A stretch of 64,000 nt of DNA from Aurantimicrobium minutum. Lineage in GTDB: Bacteria > Actinomycetota > Actinomycetes > Actinomycetales > Microbacteriaceae. This document shows, in pieces, positions 19,465 through 28,259 of this stretch. The stretch is from positions 20,575-84,574 of the forward strand of contig NZ_JARXXV010000002.1 in NCBI RefSeq assembly GCF_029893825.1, in the 5' to 3' direction. Below the pieces are notes generated by a model that saw nothing but the letters and a program-made list of their open reading frames with translations, was not told the origin of the DNA and did not search any database. A program made the position numbers and the translations under genes. Within the stretch, counting starts at the first letter, position 1, and each line of letters starts with the position of its first letter.

Positions 19465-20610
19465 TCTGCAAGCGATGCAATGACACCGATTCTTTTCTCG
19501 GTGCCATTTCGCGCGCCTGCAGCACCAGGAAACCTCGCAGCGGTCATCGCGTCAGATCATGTCCATGGTGATGGTCCTTTCACGAAGTCTGCATCGGCAA
19601 AATTAGTTGAGCTCACGGGTTCACCTTCGGTTCTGCTGACTACTTCAGGTACTGCTGCTCTAGAGATGGCTGTTCGTCTTCTGGGTATTGGCGAAGGCGA
19701 TGAGGTTATTGTTCCGAGCTTTACTTTCTCTTCAGGTGCAGCTTCTATCGTTGCTGCCGGGGGAGTGCCTGTCTTTGTTGACATCGAGGGTGACAGCGGA
19801 AACGTAGACCCGGCACAGGTTGAAGCTGCGATTACGCCCAAAACCAAGGCTATCTCTGTCATGCACTACGGCGGTGTTCCAGCGGACATGGACGCCATCA
19901 TGGCGATCTCACGAAAGCACAACATTCCTGTCATCGAAGACAATGCTCACGGTCTGGCAGTGAAGTCAAGGTTCGGTGCTCTCGGAACCATTGGTTCTGT
20001 AGCTATCCAGAGTTTCCATGACACCAAGAATGTTCACTGCGGTGAAGGTGGTGCAGTTCTAATCAACGATGCTACGTTGACAGAACCTGCAGAAATCATG
20101 CGAGAAAAGGGAACTAACCGTTCCAAGTTCCTTCGCGGCCAGGTGGACAAATACACCTGGGTGGATTGGGGTTCCAGTTATCTTCCCTCAGAGTTGAATG
20201 CAGCTGTGCTCGACGCCCAGCTGGATGCCTTTGAGGGCATCCAGGAGCGTCGATTCCAGATTTGGAACACCTACGCGGCTGAACTTTCACAGTGGGCCAT
20301 GGACCTTGGTGGCTCTGTGATGAACCCCGCAGAGGGTGAGCACGCAGCTCACGTCTTCTTCGTCCTGATGCCTAACCAAGAAGTGCGTGATGCACTGCTG
20401 GAACACTTACGCGCGCATGGCGTTATTGGCACTTTCCACTATGTGCCCTTGCACTCCAGCCCAGCAGGTCAGAAGTATGGCCGAACTGTGGGGTCCATGG
20501 AGAAGACAGATTCTTTCGCTGGTCGTCTAGCCCGTTTGCCCTTGTGGCCAGGCATGACAGTTGAACAAGTGGCATATGTCATCGAGACCGTGAAGGCATT
20601 CCGCCCCTAA
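19462..20610 (+). CDS. DegT/DnrJ/EryC1 aminotransferase, WecE/RffA-like
   Basis: A 382-residue PLP sugar aminotransferase. TTSGTAALEMA holds the phosphate, EDNAHGL the pyridine Asp, and the PLP lysine is in SFHDTKNVHCGEGGA, close to the FHETKN signature of WecE (dTDP-4-amino-4,6-dideoxygalactose transaminase). It is therefore likely to act at C4 of a dTDP-4-keto-6-deoxyhexose, unlike the FdtB-type enzyme at 6.2 kb which acts at C3. It leads a three-gene cassette joined by TAATG overlaps. Confidence 0.8.
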   Translation: MSASDAMTPILFSVPFRAPAAPGNLAAVIASDHVHGDGPFTKSASAKLVELTGSPSVLLTTSGTAALEMAVRLLGIGEGDEVIVPSFTFSSGAASIVAAGGVPVFVDIEGDSGNVDPAQVEAAITPKTKAISVMHYGGVPADMDAIMAISRKHNIPVIEDNAHGLAVKSRFGALGTIGSVAIQSFHDTKNVHCGEGGAVLINDATLTEPAEIMREKGTNRSKFLRGQVDKYTWVDWGSSYLPSELNAAVLDAQLDAFEGIQERRFQIWNTYAAELSQWAMDLGGSVMNPAEGEHAAHVFFVLMPNQEVRDALLEHLRAHGVIGTFHYVPLHSSPAGQKYGRTVGSMEKTDSFAGRLARLPLWPGMTVEQVAYVIETVKAFRP

Positions 20611-21857
20611 TGTCAGTGCTCAAACGTGCTTCTGACATGCTCAAGTATGAGGGCGTGAAGTCCACTGCATGGCGTGGGGCGAAGTGGTTGACCTCGAGGT
20701 CAAATCCCTTCGAAGAAGTACCTCTAGCAACAGTGTTCAAACAAGATGTTCTGGCCGTGGACTGGACACAAGATCGCGACTTCAAAGCTGAAAAGCCTGT
20801 CAAACCCGGCGGCAAGCCTCAAATTGCCTGGGTTATTTCTCCTCCGGGACGCTCCAGCGGCGGACACCAGAATGCCTACTTGTTCATGGAATTCTTAGAG
20901 CAAGCAGGCTACGAAATCACGATCTTTTTGTATTCAGCAGGTGCCTATCCCAAGGTGAGTGTTGAAGGTGTCAAGCACATGCTTTCCACCAACTCGGGCT
21001 ATCCCAAGCTCAACGCTGAGTACCGGATGTATGACCCAGAAACGGGTCTGACGGGTGACTTTGACGTCATTGTGGCAACCGACTGGGCAACTGCCTATGC
21101 TGCGTGGCGATATAAACGCAACATCCCCAGGATTTATTGGGTTCTCGACTTTGAACCCTACTTCTTCCCAGCAGGTCCTGACTATGTTGTGGCAGAAAAC
21201 TCTTATCGCTTGGGATACCACGGAATCACGATCGGTTCGTGGCTTGCCGCGAAGCTGAAGCGTGATTACGGCATGCCGACGGACTTTTATGAATATGCCG
21301 TAGATGCTGCTCGCTACACCCGCACCAACGATGCCAAGCGCAATGAAATCTTGTTTTATGCCCGCCCCACGACTCCACGTCGTGGCACAGAGTTTGGACT
21401 TCTAGTTCTGGAAGAAGTTCACCGCCGCCGCCCTGACATCGTTATCAACATTGCTGGCTGGGATATGTCTAAGGCGGGAATTGAATTCCCGTTTGTAAAC
21501 CACGGAACATTGCAGGTTTCACAGCTTCCAGAGCTTTATAACCGCTGTGGTGCTGCACTCGTGCTGTCGCTGACGTGTATGTCGTTGCTTCCGTTGGAAG
21601 TCATGGCCTGTGGCGTTGTTCCTGTAGTCAACGATGGTGAAAACACCCGTATGACTCTGCGAGATGACCCACGTATTGAGTTTGTGCCCATGTCTCCTGC
21701 ACTCATGGCTGACCGCATCATTGCTGCTCTTGATCGCCCCGATCAGGTTGAATACTCACGCTCGCTGGCGAAGTCCGCAGAGGGTGGGTCCTGGAATGAC
21801 GCTGGCTCTCAGGTTGTGGCCATGTTCGACAAAATCATCAAGCGCAAGAAGAAGTAA
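20610..21857 (+). CDS. WsaF-like glycosyltransferase (GT4, rhamnan type)
   Basis: A 415-residue GT-B protein. The segment RIYWVLDFEPYFFPAG near residue 180 is the hallmark of the WsaF group, which includes a rhamnosyltransferase for S-layer glycans. ISPPGRSSGGHQNAY forms the N-terminal glycine-rich loop, and SLTCMSLLPLEVMACGVVPV is the donor-side E-x7-E-like motif. There is no membrane segment. It begins at ATG 20610 on the stop of the aminotransferase gene and overlaps the next GT2 in the same way. Rhamnose as donor is inferred from family. Confidence 0.75.
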   Translation: MSVLKRASDMLKYEGVKSTAWRGAKWLTSRSNPFEEVPLATVFKQDVLAVDWTQDRDFKAEKPVKPGGKPQIAWVISPPGRSSGGHQNAYLFMEFLEQAGYEITIFLYSAGAYPKVSVEGVKHMLSTNSGYPKLNAEYRMYDPETGLTGDFDVIVATDWATAYAAWRYKRNIPRIYWVLDFEPYFFPAGPDYVVAENSYRLGYHGITIGSWLAAKLKRDYGMPTDFYEYAVDAARYTRTNDAKRNEILFYARPTTPRRGTEFGLLVLEEVHRRRPDIVINIAGWDMSKAGIEFPFVNHGTLQVSQLPELYNRCGAALVLSLTCMSLLPLEVMACGVVPVVNDGENTRMTLRDDPRIEFVPMSPALMADRIIAALDRPDQVEYSRSLAKSAEGGSWNDAGSQVVAMFDKIIKRKKK

Positions 21858-22849
21858 TGCCCCTCGTTACTCCAGAGGATAAGAAGACGGTTGATTCAAC
21901 CGTCTTCATTCCTACCTTCAACGGTGAGAAATATCTTGATCGACTACTTCACGCCGTTGAGTCTCAGGACTTTGCAGGCAACTTTGAAATCCTCATCATC
22001 GACTCGGGTTCCAGTGATGCCACCCTCGACATCATTGGCACACACCCAGCAGTTCGACTCGTTGAGATACCTGGTTCAGAGTTTGGTCACGGCAAGACGC
22101 GTAACTTGGCTGCCAAGCTGGCCCGTGGAACGAACATTGCCTATTTGAGCCATGATGCGATCCCTGCAAAAAACACATGGCTTACCAACATCACAGCCCC
22201 GCTAGATCCTCAGGGATTGGACTGTGTTGGAGTGGTGGGCAAACACATTGCCAGGTCGAACTGCTCACCATTGCTCAAGTATGAAATTGACGGAGTATTC
22301 AGGTCCTGCGGCCCTGACGGTGAGACCACCGTGATTGATGGTGCGTTGTCAAAGACCCATGAGCTCACTCCAGGTGAGTTGTTCTACTCCGATGTGAACT
22401 CTGCTACCCGCCGAGACTTCTTACTGAACGTGATTTCCTATCGTGATGTGAATTACTCAGAAGACATGGCATTTGCTCGGGATCTGTTGGAAGCTGGTTA
22501 CCGCAAGGCGTATGCAGCAACAGCAATTGTTGAACACTCAAACGATGTGACTTTTAGCGAATACGGCAAACGCATCTTTGATGAAAACCTTGGCATGCGT
22601 CGCGTGGGAGAAGGACGCCAGTCATTGTCCTGGATTCAAGCCAAACTTCGCGCCGTGAGAGATGTGTTGGTGTGTTGGGGCAAGATTCTTCGAGATAGCG
22701 ATTACAGCTTTTGGGCCAAAGTGCACTGGATGTGTGTGAACCCTGCCTATGCCTGGACAAAGTGGGTGAATATTCACCGCGCACTCAACGTTTCGCTGGA
22801 TGACCACAAGAAGATTGCGAAGTATTCGCTCGAAGCTTCGCGTGCCTAG
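21857..22849 (+). CDS. Glycosyltransferase family 2, rhamnosyltransferase-like
   Basis: A 330-residue GT2 enzyme. STVFIPTFNGEKYLDRLL and ILIIDSGSSDATL mark the nucleotide site; IPGSEFGHGKTRN and AYLSHDAIP are typical of rhamnosyltransferases of the RgpA/RfbN kind; NYSEDMAFARDLL carries the catalytic-base region. It is the third gene of the cassette and ends 12 bases before the converging cysE. Acceptor and linkage are unknown. Confidence 0.8.
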   Translation: MPLVTPEDKKTVDSTVFIPTFNGEKYLDRLLHAVESQDFAGNFEILIIDSGSSDATLDIIGTHPAVRLVEIPGSEFGHGKTRNLAAKLARGTNIAYLSHDAIPAKNTWLTNITAPLDPQGLDCVGVVGKHIARSNCSPLLKYEIDGVFRSCGPDGETTVIDGALSKTHELTPGELFYSDVNSATRRDFLLNVISYRDVNYSEDMAFARDLLEAGYRKAYAATAIVEHSNDVTFSEYGKRIFDENLGMRRVGEGRQSLSWIQAKLRAVRDVLVCWGKILRDSDYSFWAKVHWMCVNPAYAWTKWVNIHRALNVSLDDHKKIAKYSLEASRA

Positions 22850-22852
22850 AAG

Positions 22853-22871
22853 GTTTATCTCTTAGATAAAC
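22853..22871. terminator. Convergent hairpin between GT2 and cysE
   Basis: GTTTATCT-CTT-AGATAAAC forms an eight-pair hairpin over the junction of the two converging genes and includes the cysE stop codon. It is AT-rich, so a weak bidirectional terminator at best. Confidence 0.4.
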
Positions 22872-23446
22872 ATCGCGGGGTCAACCCACGCGCGACCACT
22901 GTCTTCAACAGCCTCACCAGGAACAGCAACCTTGCCATTGCGTGGCTTAGCAATACCTGGGATGCCCACAACTTGCGAGTCTGCTGGCACATCCTTCACC
23001 ACAACAGCATTGGCGCCAATGGCGCTGTTGTGGCCAACAGTGAGTGGGCCCAGAATCTTGGCGCCAGCACCAATAGTGACGTTGTTTTCTATGGTGGGGT
23101 GGCGCTTACCCTGCGCAAGTGAACGCCCACCAAGTGTGACGCCGTGATAAATCATCACGTCGTCACCGATCTCTGCAGTTTCACCAATGACCACGCCCAT
23201 GCCGTGGTCAATGAAGAAGCGACGCCCAATGGTGGCACCTGGGTGAATTTCTACACCGGTCCAAAAGCGTGTGCATTGTGATCCCACGCGGGCTATGAAC
23301 TTGAATCCGTGATTCCAGAGCCAGTGGTGCAAGCGATGTGCCCAGACAGCATGAAGACCTGAGGCAACAACCCACGTCTCAAACGACGAGCGTGCTGCTG
23401 GGTCGTGTGAGCGCGCGTTGGCGATGTCTTCACGGATATTGAGCAT
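22862..23446 (-). CDS. cysE: Serine O-acetyltransferase
   Basis: About 194 residues, the short actinobacterial form, producing O-acetylserine for cysteine synthesis. The N-terminal helical part is followed by left-handed beta-helix hexapeptides, including [28 protein letters not shown] and YHGVTLGG (with the catalytic His/Asp). ATG 23446 is chosen since the longer frame to 23530 has no homologous sequence; TAGCCT lies ten bases upstream, so it may be leaderless. It is downstream of cysK, separated by a strong hairpin. Confidence 0.95.
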   Translation of the reverse strand: MLNIREDIANARSHDPAARSSFETWVVASGLHAVWAHRLHHWLWNHGFKFIARVGSQCTRFWTGVEIHPGATIGRRFFIDHGMGVVIGETAEIGDDVMIYHGVTLGGRSLAQGKRHPTIENNVTIGAGAKILGPLTVGHNSAIGANAVVVKDVPADSQVVGIPGIAKPRNGKVAVPGEAVEDSGRAWVDPAMFI

Positions 23447-23491
23447 AAGAACTACAAGGCTACCGAATGCTGGAGTATTCCCCGAACACGA

Positions 23492-23525
23492 CAGAAGCCG
23501 CACAGCTGATGCTGAGCGGCTTCTG
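23492..23525 (-). terminator. Strong hairpin between cysK and cysE
   Basis: Ten pairs (CAGAAGCCGC with GCGGCTTCTG), then an A/A mismatch and four more pairs (CAGC/GCTG) around a TGAT loop. No T-run follows on the minus strand, so it may be an I-type terminator or an RNA-end stabiliser rather than a classical terminator. Confidence 0.6.
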
Positions 23526-23542
23526 TTCACCTTGGTGAGGGA

Positions 23543-24478
23543 TTAGTCCTTGAAAGGTTCCCACAGTGCGGTGGAGACGTAGCGCTCGCCATAGTCGCAG
23601 ACGATGGCGACGATGGTCTTGCCTGCGTTCTCTGGGCGCTTGGCAACCTGAGATGCTGCATAGAAGATAGCTCCGGTGGAGATACCAGCCAAGATGCCCT
23701 CTTCTGCTGCGAGGCGGCGTGCGTACTCAATCGACTGGTCGAAGTTTACGTCGAAGACCTCGTCGTAGACGGTGGTGTCGAGGATGGGTGGTACGAAGTT
23801 CGCACCGATTCCCTGGATCTTGTGAGGGCCAGGTGCTCCACCGTTGAGGATGGGGGACTCTTCAGGCTCAACAGCAATGATCTGGATGTTGGGGTTGAGT
23901 TCCTTCAGGCGTGATCCGGTACCAGTGATGGTTCCACCGGTACCAACACCTGCAATGAAGATGTCTACCTTGCCGTCAGTGTCTGCCCAGATTTCTTCAG
24001 CAGTGGTGGCGCGGTGAATTGCAGGGTTGGCTGCGTTCTCGAACTGGCGAGCCAGGATTGCACCGGGGGTGTTAGCCACGATCTCTTCAGCGCGAGAAAC
24101 AGCACCGCGCATACCCTCAGAACCGGGAGTGAGGACAACTTCTGCGCCGTATGCGCGCACCAGCACGCGGCGCTCGATGCTCATGGTCTCTGGCATGGTC
24201 AAGATGACCTTGTAGCCGCGAGCAGCACCCACGAGTGCAAGAGCGATACCGGTGTTTCCGGAGGTTCCCTCCACGATGGTTCCACCTGGCTTGAGTTCAC
24301 CAGACTTCTCGGCAGCGTCAATGATTGCCTTACCCAGGCGGTCCTTAACGGAGTTGCCGGGGTTGTAGAACTCGAGCTTGGCGTAAACCGTGGCTCCAGC
24401 GCCTTCGGTTAGACGGTTGATGCGTACCAGCGGAGTGTTGCCGGTGACGTCAGTGATGTTGTCATACAGACGAGCCAC
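23543..24478 (-). CDS. cysK: Cysteine synthase (O-acetylserine sulfhydrylase)
   Basis: A 311-residue fold-type II PLP enzyme combining O-acetylserine and sulfide. The PLP lysine is in [11 protein letters not shown] (about residue 44), the substrate loop is [10 protein letters not shown], and the cofactor phosphate loop is [10 protein letters not shown]. It begins at GTG 24478. With cysE it forms a cysteine pair on the opposite strand inside the prfA-prmC interval. The C-terminal stretch lacks any fused domain. Confidence 0.97.
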   Translation of the reverse strand: MARLYDNITDVTGNTPLVRINRLTEGAGATVYAKLEFYNPGNSVKDRLGKAIIDAAEKSGELKPGGTIVEGTSGNTGIALALVGAARGYKVILTMPETMSIERRVLVRAYGAEVVLTPGSEGMRGAVSRAEEIVANTPGAILARQFENAANPAIHRATTAEEIWADTDGKVDIFIAGVGTGGTITGTGSRLKELNPNIQIIAVEPEESPILNGGAPGPHKIQGIGANFVPPILDTTVYDEVFDVNFDQSIEYARRLAAEEGILAGISTGAIFYAASQVAKRPENAGKTIVAIVCDYGERYVSTALWEPFKD

Positions 24479-24578
24479 GATGAACCTGTTTCTCTATAGA
24501 TGGGGTGGTACTAAAGCGTTCTTTGATTATGTGGCACGCACACACAACACACCTAGTTCTGTTACGTTCAAAGACATT

Positions 24579-25478
24579 ATGAATTCTTCTGCGCATGCCG
24601 ACGACATTGCCCTGGCTGACCTTCGTCAGTGGGCAATGTCGTCTTTGAGTTCTGCAGGGATTCTCGAATCGGATGTGGATGCCGAGCTGCTCATTGGTCA
24701 CGTGCTGGGTTTGAGTAGGGGAGAAGTCGCTTCCAAGCTCGTAACCGGCTTTGTCGTACCGGGTGAATCTGCTGTGGCAATTCGCCAGCTGGTAGACCGC
24801 CGTGCTGGGCGTGAGCCTTTGCAACACATCTTGGGGGTCGCCTGGTTTAGGTCATTGACGCTTCAGGTTGGCCCAGGCGTCTTTGTTCCGCGCCCAGAAA
24901 CGGAACAACTTGCCGGAATGGCGATTGATGCACTGCGTTCTCTGGCGGATCCTTCACCCATTGGTGTGGATTTGGGAACAGGCTCAGGTGCGATTGCTCT
25001 AGCCATGGCAACTGAGGTTCCCCACGCCCAGATTTATGCCGTGGAGAAAAGCCCAGAAGCTTTGCCCTGGACGAGTAAGAACTTCAGCGCACTCGGTGGC
25101 CATAACGCTCACCTGGTTCCTGGTGACTTGGCTGGAGAAGAGTTGTTGTCCACGTTCCCTGAGCTGGAAGGCTCGGTAGCAGTAATTGCTTCTAATCCTC
25201 CCTACATTCCAGTTGGCGCTATTCCTCGCGATCTTGAGGTGCAATTGTTTGACCCTGCCCTTGCTTTATATGGAGGCCAGGACGGACTCGACGTTGTTCG
25301 CCAGGTGTCACAGGTTGCTCTTGTTCTTGGACGCCCTGGTACTCAGCTCATGCTTGAACACGGTGAATTACAGGGCGCAGATATTCGAGAAATTCTCAGC
25401 GCGGATGGCTGGAGGGCAACCGCCACACATCGCGACCTCACCGGTCGCGACCGCTACACCACTGCAACCCGCCCGTAG
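24579..25478 (+). CDS. prmC: Peptide chain release factor N5-glutamine methyltransferase
   Basis: About 299 residues. PrmC (HemK) methylates the GGQ glutamine of release factors with S-adenosylmethionine. The N-terminal helical domain precedes VPRPETEQL, the SAM loop GVDLGTGSGAIALA and the catalytic ASNPPYIP. ATG 24579 is the first start that keeps the normal N-terminus; the frame runs back to 24390, inside the divergent cysK gene. The ribosome site is poor (AAAGA). It is normally next to prfA but lies 5 kb away here. Confidence 0.93.
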   Translation: MNSSAHADDIALADLRQWAMSSLSSAGILESDVDAELLIGHVLGLSRGEVASKLVTGFVVPGESAVAIRQLVDRRAGREPLQHILGVAWFRSLTLQVGPGVFVPRPETEQLAGMAIDALRSLADPSPIGVDLGTGSGAIALAMATEVPHAQIYAVEKSPEALPWTSKNFSALGGHNAHLVPGDLAGEELLSTFPELEGSVAVIASNPPYIPVGAIPRDLEVQLFDPALALYGGQDGLDVVRQVSQVALVLGRPGTQLMLEHGELQGADIREILSADGWRATATHRDLTGRDRYTTATRP

Positions 25479-25490
25479 ACTAAATGCGTT

Positions 25491-26168
25491 ATGTCTCGCA
25501 TCTATGACTGCTCGGATAATTCCGAACTCCTAACCGGTATGCGGCTTGCTCGGCAAGCCGTCGCCAAGGGGCAGTTAGTTGTAATTCCCACAGACACCGT
25601 CTATGGCGTGGGGGCAAATGCATTCAGTCCAGAAGCAGTGCAACTTCTTCTGGAAGCTAAGGGTCGTGGTCGCCAGTCACCACCACCGGTGTTGATGCCT
25701 TCGTCAGCAACTATGGATGGTCTGGCGCAAAACATTCCTGACCAGGTTCGTGCTTTGGCGGATGCTTTCTGGCCCGGTGGTCTCACCATCGTGTTGGAAG
25801 CACAGCCTTCCCTTGCCTGGGATCTGGGTGACACCAATGGCACGGTTGCCGTGCGTGTTCCAGCACACCCTGTTGCTCTCGAACTTCTCGCTGAGACGGG
25901 GCCTTTGGCCGTGTCCTCGGCAAACCTGACTGGCCAACCTGCAGCAACTACTGCTGCTGGTGCTCATGACCAACTTGGTGCTCGCGTGGAGGTTTACCTC
26001 GACGGGGGAGAAGCAACCGAAGGAATGGCGTCGACCATCATTGATGCCACTGCTCTTTCACGTGGTGCTGGTGGTATTCGCATTCTTCGTGACGGTGTCG
26101 TTAGTGCTGCGCAATTGCGCGAGGTTATTGGAGATGCTCTCGAGCCCTCGACAGATGCGGTGGGCTAG
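25491..26168 (+). CDS. tsaC: L-threonylcarbamoyladenylate synthase (Sua5/YrdC family)
   Basis: A 225-residue protein of the YrdC-only type. It makes threonylcarbamoyl-AMP from threonine, bicarbonate and ATP for the t6A37 modification of ANN-decoding tRNAs. The family motifs KGQLVVIPTDTVYGVG, KGRGRQSPPPVL and PLAVSSANLTG are visible. There is a TAGACT box nine bases before ATG 25491. It is four bases from wecA and probably cotranscribed with it. Confidence 0.95.
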   Translation: MSRIYDCSDNSELLTGMRLARQAVAKGQLVVIPTDTVYGVGANAFSPEAVQLLLEAKGRGRQSPPPVLMPSSATMDGLAQNIPDQVRALADAFWPGGLTIVLEAQPSLAWDLGDTNGTVAVRVPAHPVALELLAETGPLAVSSANLTGQPAATTAAGAHDQLGARVEVYLDGGEATEGMASTIIDATALSRGAGGIRILRDGVVSAAQLREVIGDALEPSTDAVG

Positions 26169-26171
26169 CTC

Positions 26172-27512
26172 ATGTTGATGCTGGCCTTGATGGCTTTTGC
26201 CTCGGCAGTGGTGACCTTTGGGTTTTCCTATGTCATTCGCCGATTGAGCCTCAAATACAAGCTTTATCCCAAGATCCGCGAACGTGACGTTCACACCCGC
26301 CCCACCCCTCGTTTGGGTGGCGTGGCAATGTTTTTGGGAATCGTTATTTCGTTTGCTGTTGCCAGTCAAATCCCATTCTTTAAAGTTATTTTTGCTGACC
26401 CTGGGCCAGTCTGGGCAATCATGGGCGGCGCATTTCTGATTGTTGTTATTGGTGTACTCGATGACATATGGGATCTGGACTGGACAATCAAGCTGGCAGC
26501 TCAGTTGGGTGTGGCAGCACTTGTTGCCTGGCAGGGTGTTCAGATTTTGTCGCTGCCTATTGGTGGCATCACAGTGGGTTCTCCCACCATGTCATTCCTC
26601 ATTACAATCTTTGCGATTGTATTAGTGATGAATGCCGTGAACTTTATTGACGGACTTGATGGTCTGGTAGCAGGTGTCTCGCTGATTTCTAATGGCGTCT
26701 TCCTGATTTATAGCTACTTGCTAGCCCGTGAAACCAGCCCCTCCAATTACTTCAACCTCGCGTCACTGATTGCTGCTGTATTGGTTGGTGCGTGTGCTGG
26801 GTTCTTGCCATTTAACTGGCATCGTGCGCGCCTGTTCATGGGAGATGCCGGCTCCATGCTGGTGGGTCTCCTCATGGCGGTGGCCGGTATTGCAGTGACT
26901 GGGCAGATTGACCCTGGACAAGTAAACCCAGATGGCTTGGGTAAGTCTCAGTTGCTTCCTGCGTTCTTGCCCATCATGCTTCCCTTTGCCATCTTGCTGT
27001 TGCCATTGGCTGACTTCTCACTTGCTGTGCTGCGCCGCGTAAGTGCTGGAAAGTCTCCCTTTACGGCAGACCGCAAGCACTTACACCACCGCTTGCTGGA
27101 TATGGGCCACTCCCACCTCCAGGCAGTGCTCATTCTTTACAGCTGGACAGCGGTGGTCTCTATCGGCTTCCTGCTGTTCTTTATTGTGAAGCCCTATGCC
27201 ATTGCCGTGGTGTTCTTGATCGTAGGAACCATTGTCAGTGCCGTGTTGACCATCCTGCCTTTGACCAGGCGCCAGCGGGTGGAGAAGACGATTCAGTCGC
27301 TCAAGAACGATGCCGTCTTGGCCGAATATGACCCACTCGATGCAGCCAGTAACAAGTTTGCAGACGATGTTCCCGTTCCTGCCGAGGAAGTTATTGCTGG
27401 TGCTACCGGCCAGATTGATCTGGGTGGAATTGTGAAACGTGGTTCTGCCAAGAATGCTGCACCTAAGTTTTCTGCACCTAATTTTGCTGATGAGAAAGAA
27501 ACCGACAAGTAG
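26172..27512 (+). CDS. wecA: WecA/TagO-type polyprenyl-phosphate sugar-1-phosphate transferase
   Basis: A 446-residue polytopic membrane protein (about eleven hydrophobic segments). It transfers HexNAc-1-phosphate (GlcNAc in characterised actinobacterial WecA) to decaprenyl or undecaprenyl phosphate, opening lipid-linked polymer assembly. Cytoplasmic motifs are VLDDIWDLDW (Mg2+ Asp pair), NAVNFIDGLDGL, FMGDAGSM and the His motif KHLHHRLLDMGHS. The last about 90 residues are hydrophilic and Ala-rich, without a recognisable domain. It likely provides the carrier for the glycans encoded at 1-9 kb and 19-23 kb, though it is also conserved in this place without them. Confidence 0.93.
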   Translation: MLMLALMAFASAVVTFGFSYVIRRLSLKYKLYPKIRERDVHTRPTPRLGGVAMFLGIVISFAVASQIPFFKVIFADPGPVWAIMGGAFLIVVIGVLDDIWDLDWTIKLAAQLGVAALVAWQGVQILSLPIGGITVGSPTMSFLITIFAIVLVMNAVNFIDGLDGLVAGVSLISNGVFLIYSYLLARETSPSNYFNLASLIAAVLVGACAGFLPFNWHRARLFMGDAGSMLVGLLMAVAGIAVTGQIDPGQVNPDGLGKSQLLPAFLPIMLPFAILLLPLADFSLAVLRRVSAGKSPFTADRKHLHHRLLDMGHSHLQAVLILYSWTAVVSIGFLLFFIVKPYAIAVVFLIVGTIVSAVLTILPLTRRQRVEKTIQSLKNDAVLAEYDPLDAASNKFADDVPVPAEEVIAGATGQIDLGGIVKRGSAKNAAPKFSAPNFADEKETDK

Positions 27513-27514
27513 TG

Positions 27515-27964
27515 ATGACTAATCCCGAAACTGCACGCGTATTGCCACCTGGAGTGCCTAGCTCTGTTCCTGTGCTCAAGCGAACCCTGGCCTATGGTTT
27601 CGCTTTCGCCGCAGCGATAGCTGTGGTGGGCGGGGTCATTGGCCTGCTCGTTGCTGGGCCGATAGCGGCGTGGAGCGCAGTTATCGGTGCCGTGATGGCA
27701 GGTGTGTTCTTAGGAATCACGGCGCTGAGTATCTTGATCGCTGTGCGTTACGACATCGTGGCGTTTTTCGGAATTGTGCTGGGTGCGTGGTTGCTGAAGT
27801 TCGTCGCCTTCATCGTGGTGGCGCTGGCACTGCGCGACCAGCCCTGGATCAACCCGACTGCGCTGTTCTTATCTCTCATTGCCGGCGTGATTTCATCCCT
27901 GGTGGTGGATGTGGTGGTTGTGATGAAGACGCGTATGCCCTACGTGTCTGACCCCAAGAACTAG
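27515..27964 (+). CDS. AtpI-like small membrane protein
   Basis: About 149 residues with four hydrophobic segments (two hairpins). Its position directly ahead of the ATP synthase genes is that of AtpI, an assembly aid for the c-ring; sequence resemblance is weak, as is usual for AtpI. ATG 27515 follows the wecA stop at once (GTG 27512 overlaps it). A strong terminator after it separates it from atpB, so it is transcribed with wecA rather than with the atp operon. Confidence 0.65.
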   Translation: MTNPETARVLPPGVPSSVPVLKRTLAYGFAFAAAIAVVGGVIGLLVAGPIAAWSAVIGAVMAGVFLGITALSILIAVRYDIVAFFGIVLGAWLLKFVAFIVVALALRDQPWINPTALFLSLIAGVISSLVVDVVVVMKTRMPYVSDPKN

Positions 27965-27998
27965 GTAATTAATTCCATATTTCTTAGTCAGAAATAAC

Positions 27999-28032
27999 AA
28001 TGCCCAGACTTTGTCTGGGCATTTGTTTTGTT
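27999..28032 (+). terminator. Rho-independent terminator after the wecA operon
   Basis: An 11-pair perfect stem (27999-28009 with 28013-28023) with loop TTT is followed by TGTTTTGTT. It closes the prmC-tsaC-wecA-atpI transcript. Confidence 0.85.
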
Positions 28033-28259
28033 ACTTTCTGGCAGGTCATGCGGGGGAGTATTTCCGCTGAGCGGTAAGTAGTTTTTAGATTGGGTCAGCG
28101 GCGGTTTTTCCCTGTAAAGTCTTGAGTAATCCCTCGCACCAATTGCGGATCATTCAGTCACGTTTCGACAACGAAGCCAAACGAGAGTGAACTGCTGGGG
28201 GATCCGCATGTTCGTCGTCGCGAGAGCAGAAGCTCCACGCCCCGAAACAGGAGATAGCG
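28033..28259 (+). promoter_or_regulatory. atp operon promoter and leader
   Basis: A gene-free stretch between the terminator and atpB. TGTAAAGT carries a TAAAGT -10 box at 28115-28120, with TTGGGT at 28090-28095 as a loose -35 (19-base spacing). That would give an approximately 130-base leader. AGGAG at 28249-28253 is the ribosome site and lies six bases before CTG 28260. I see no other gene here. Confidence 0.5.
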
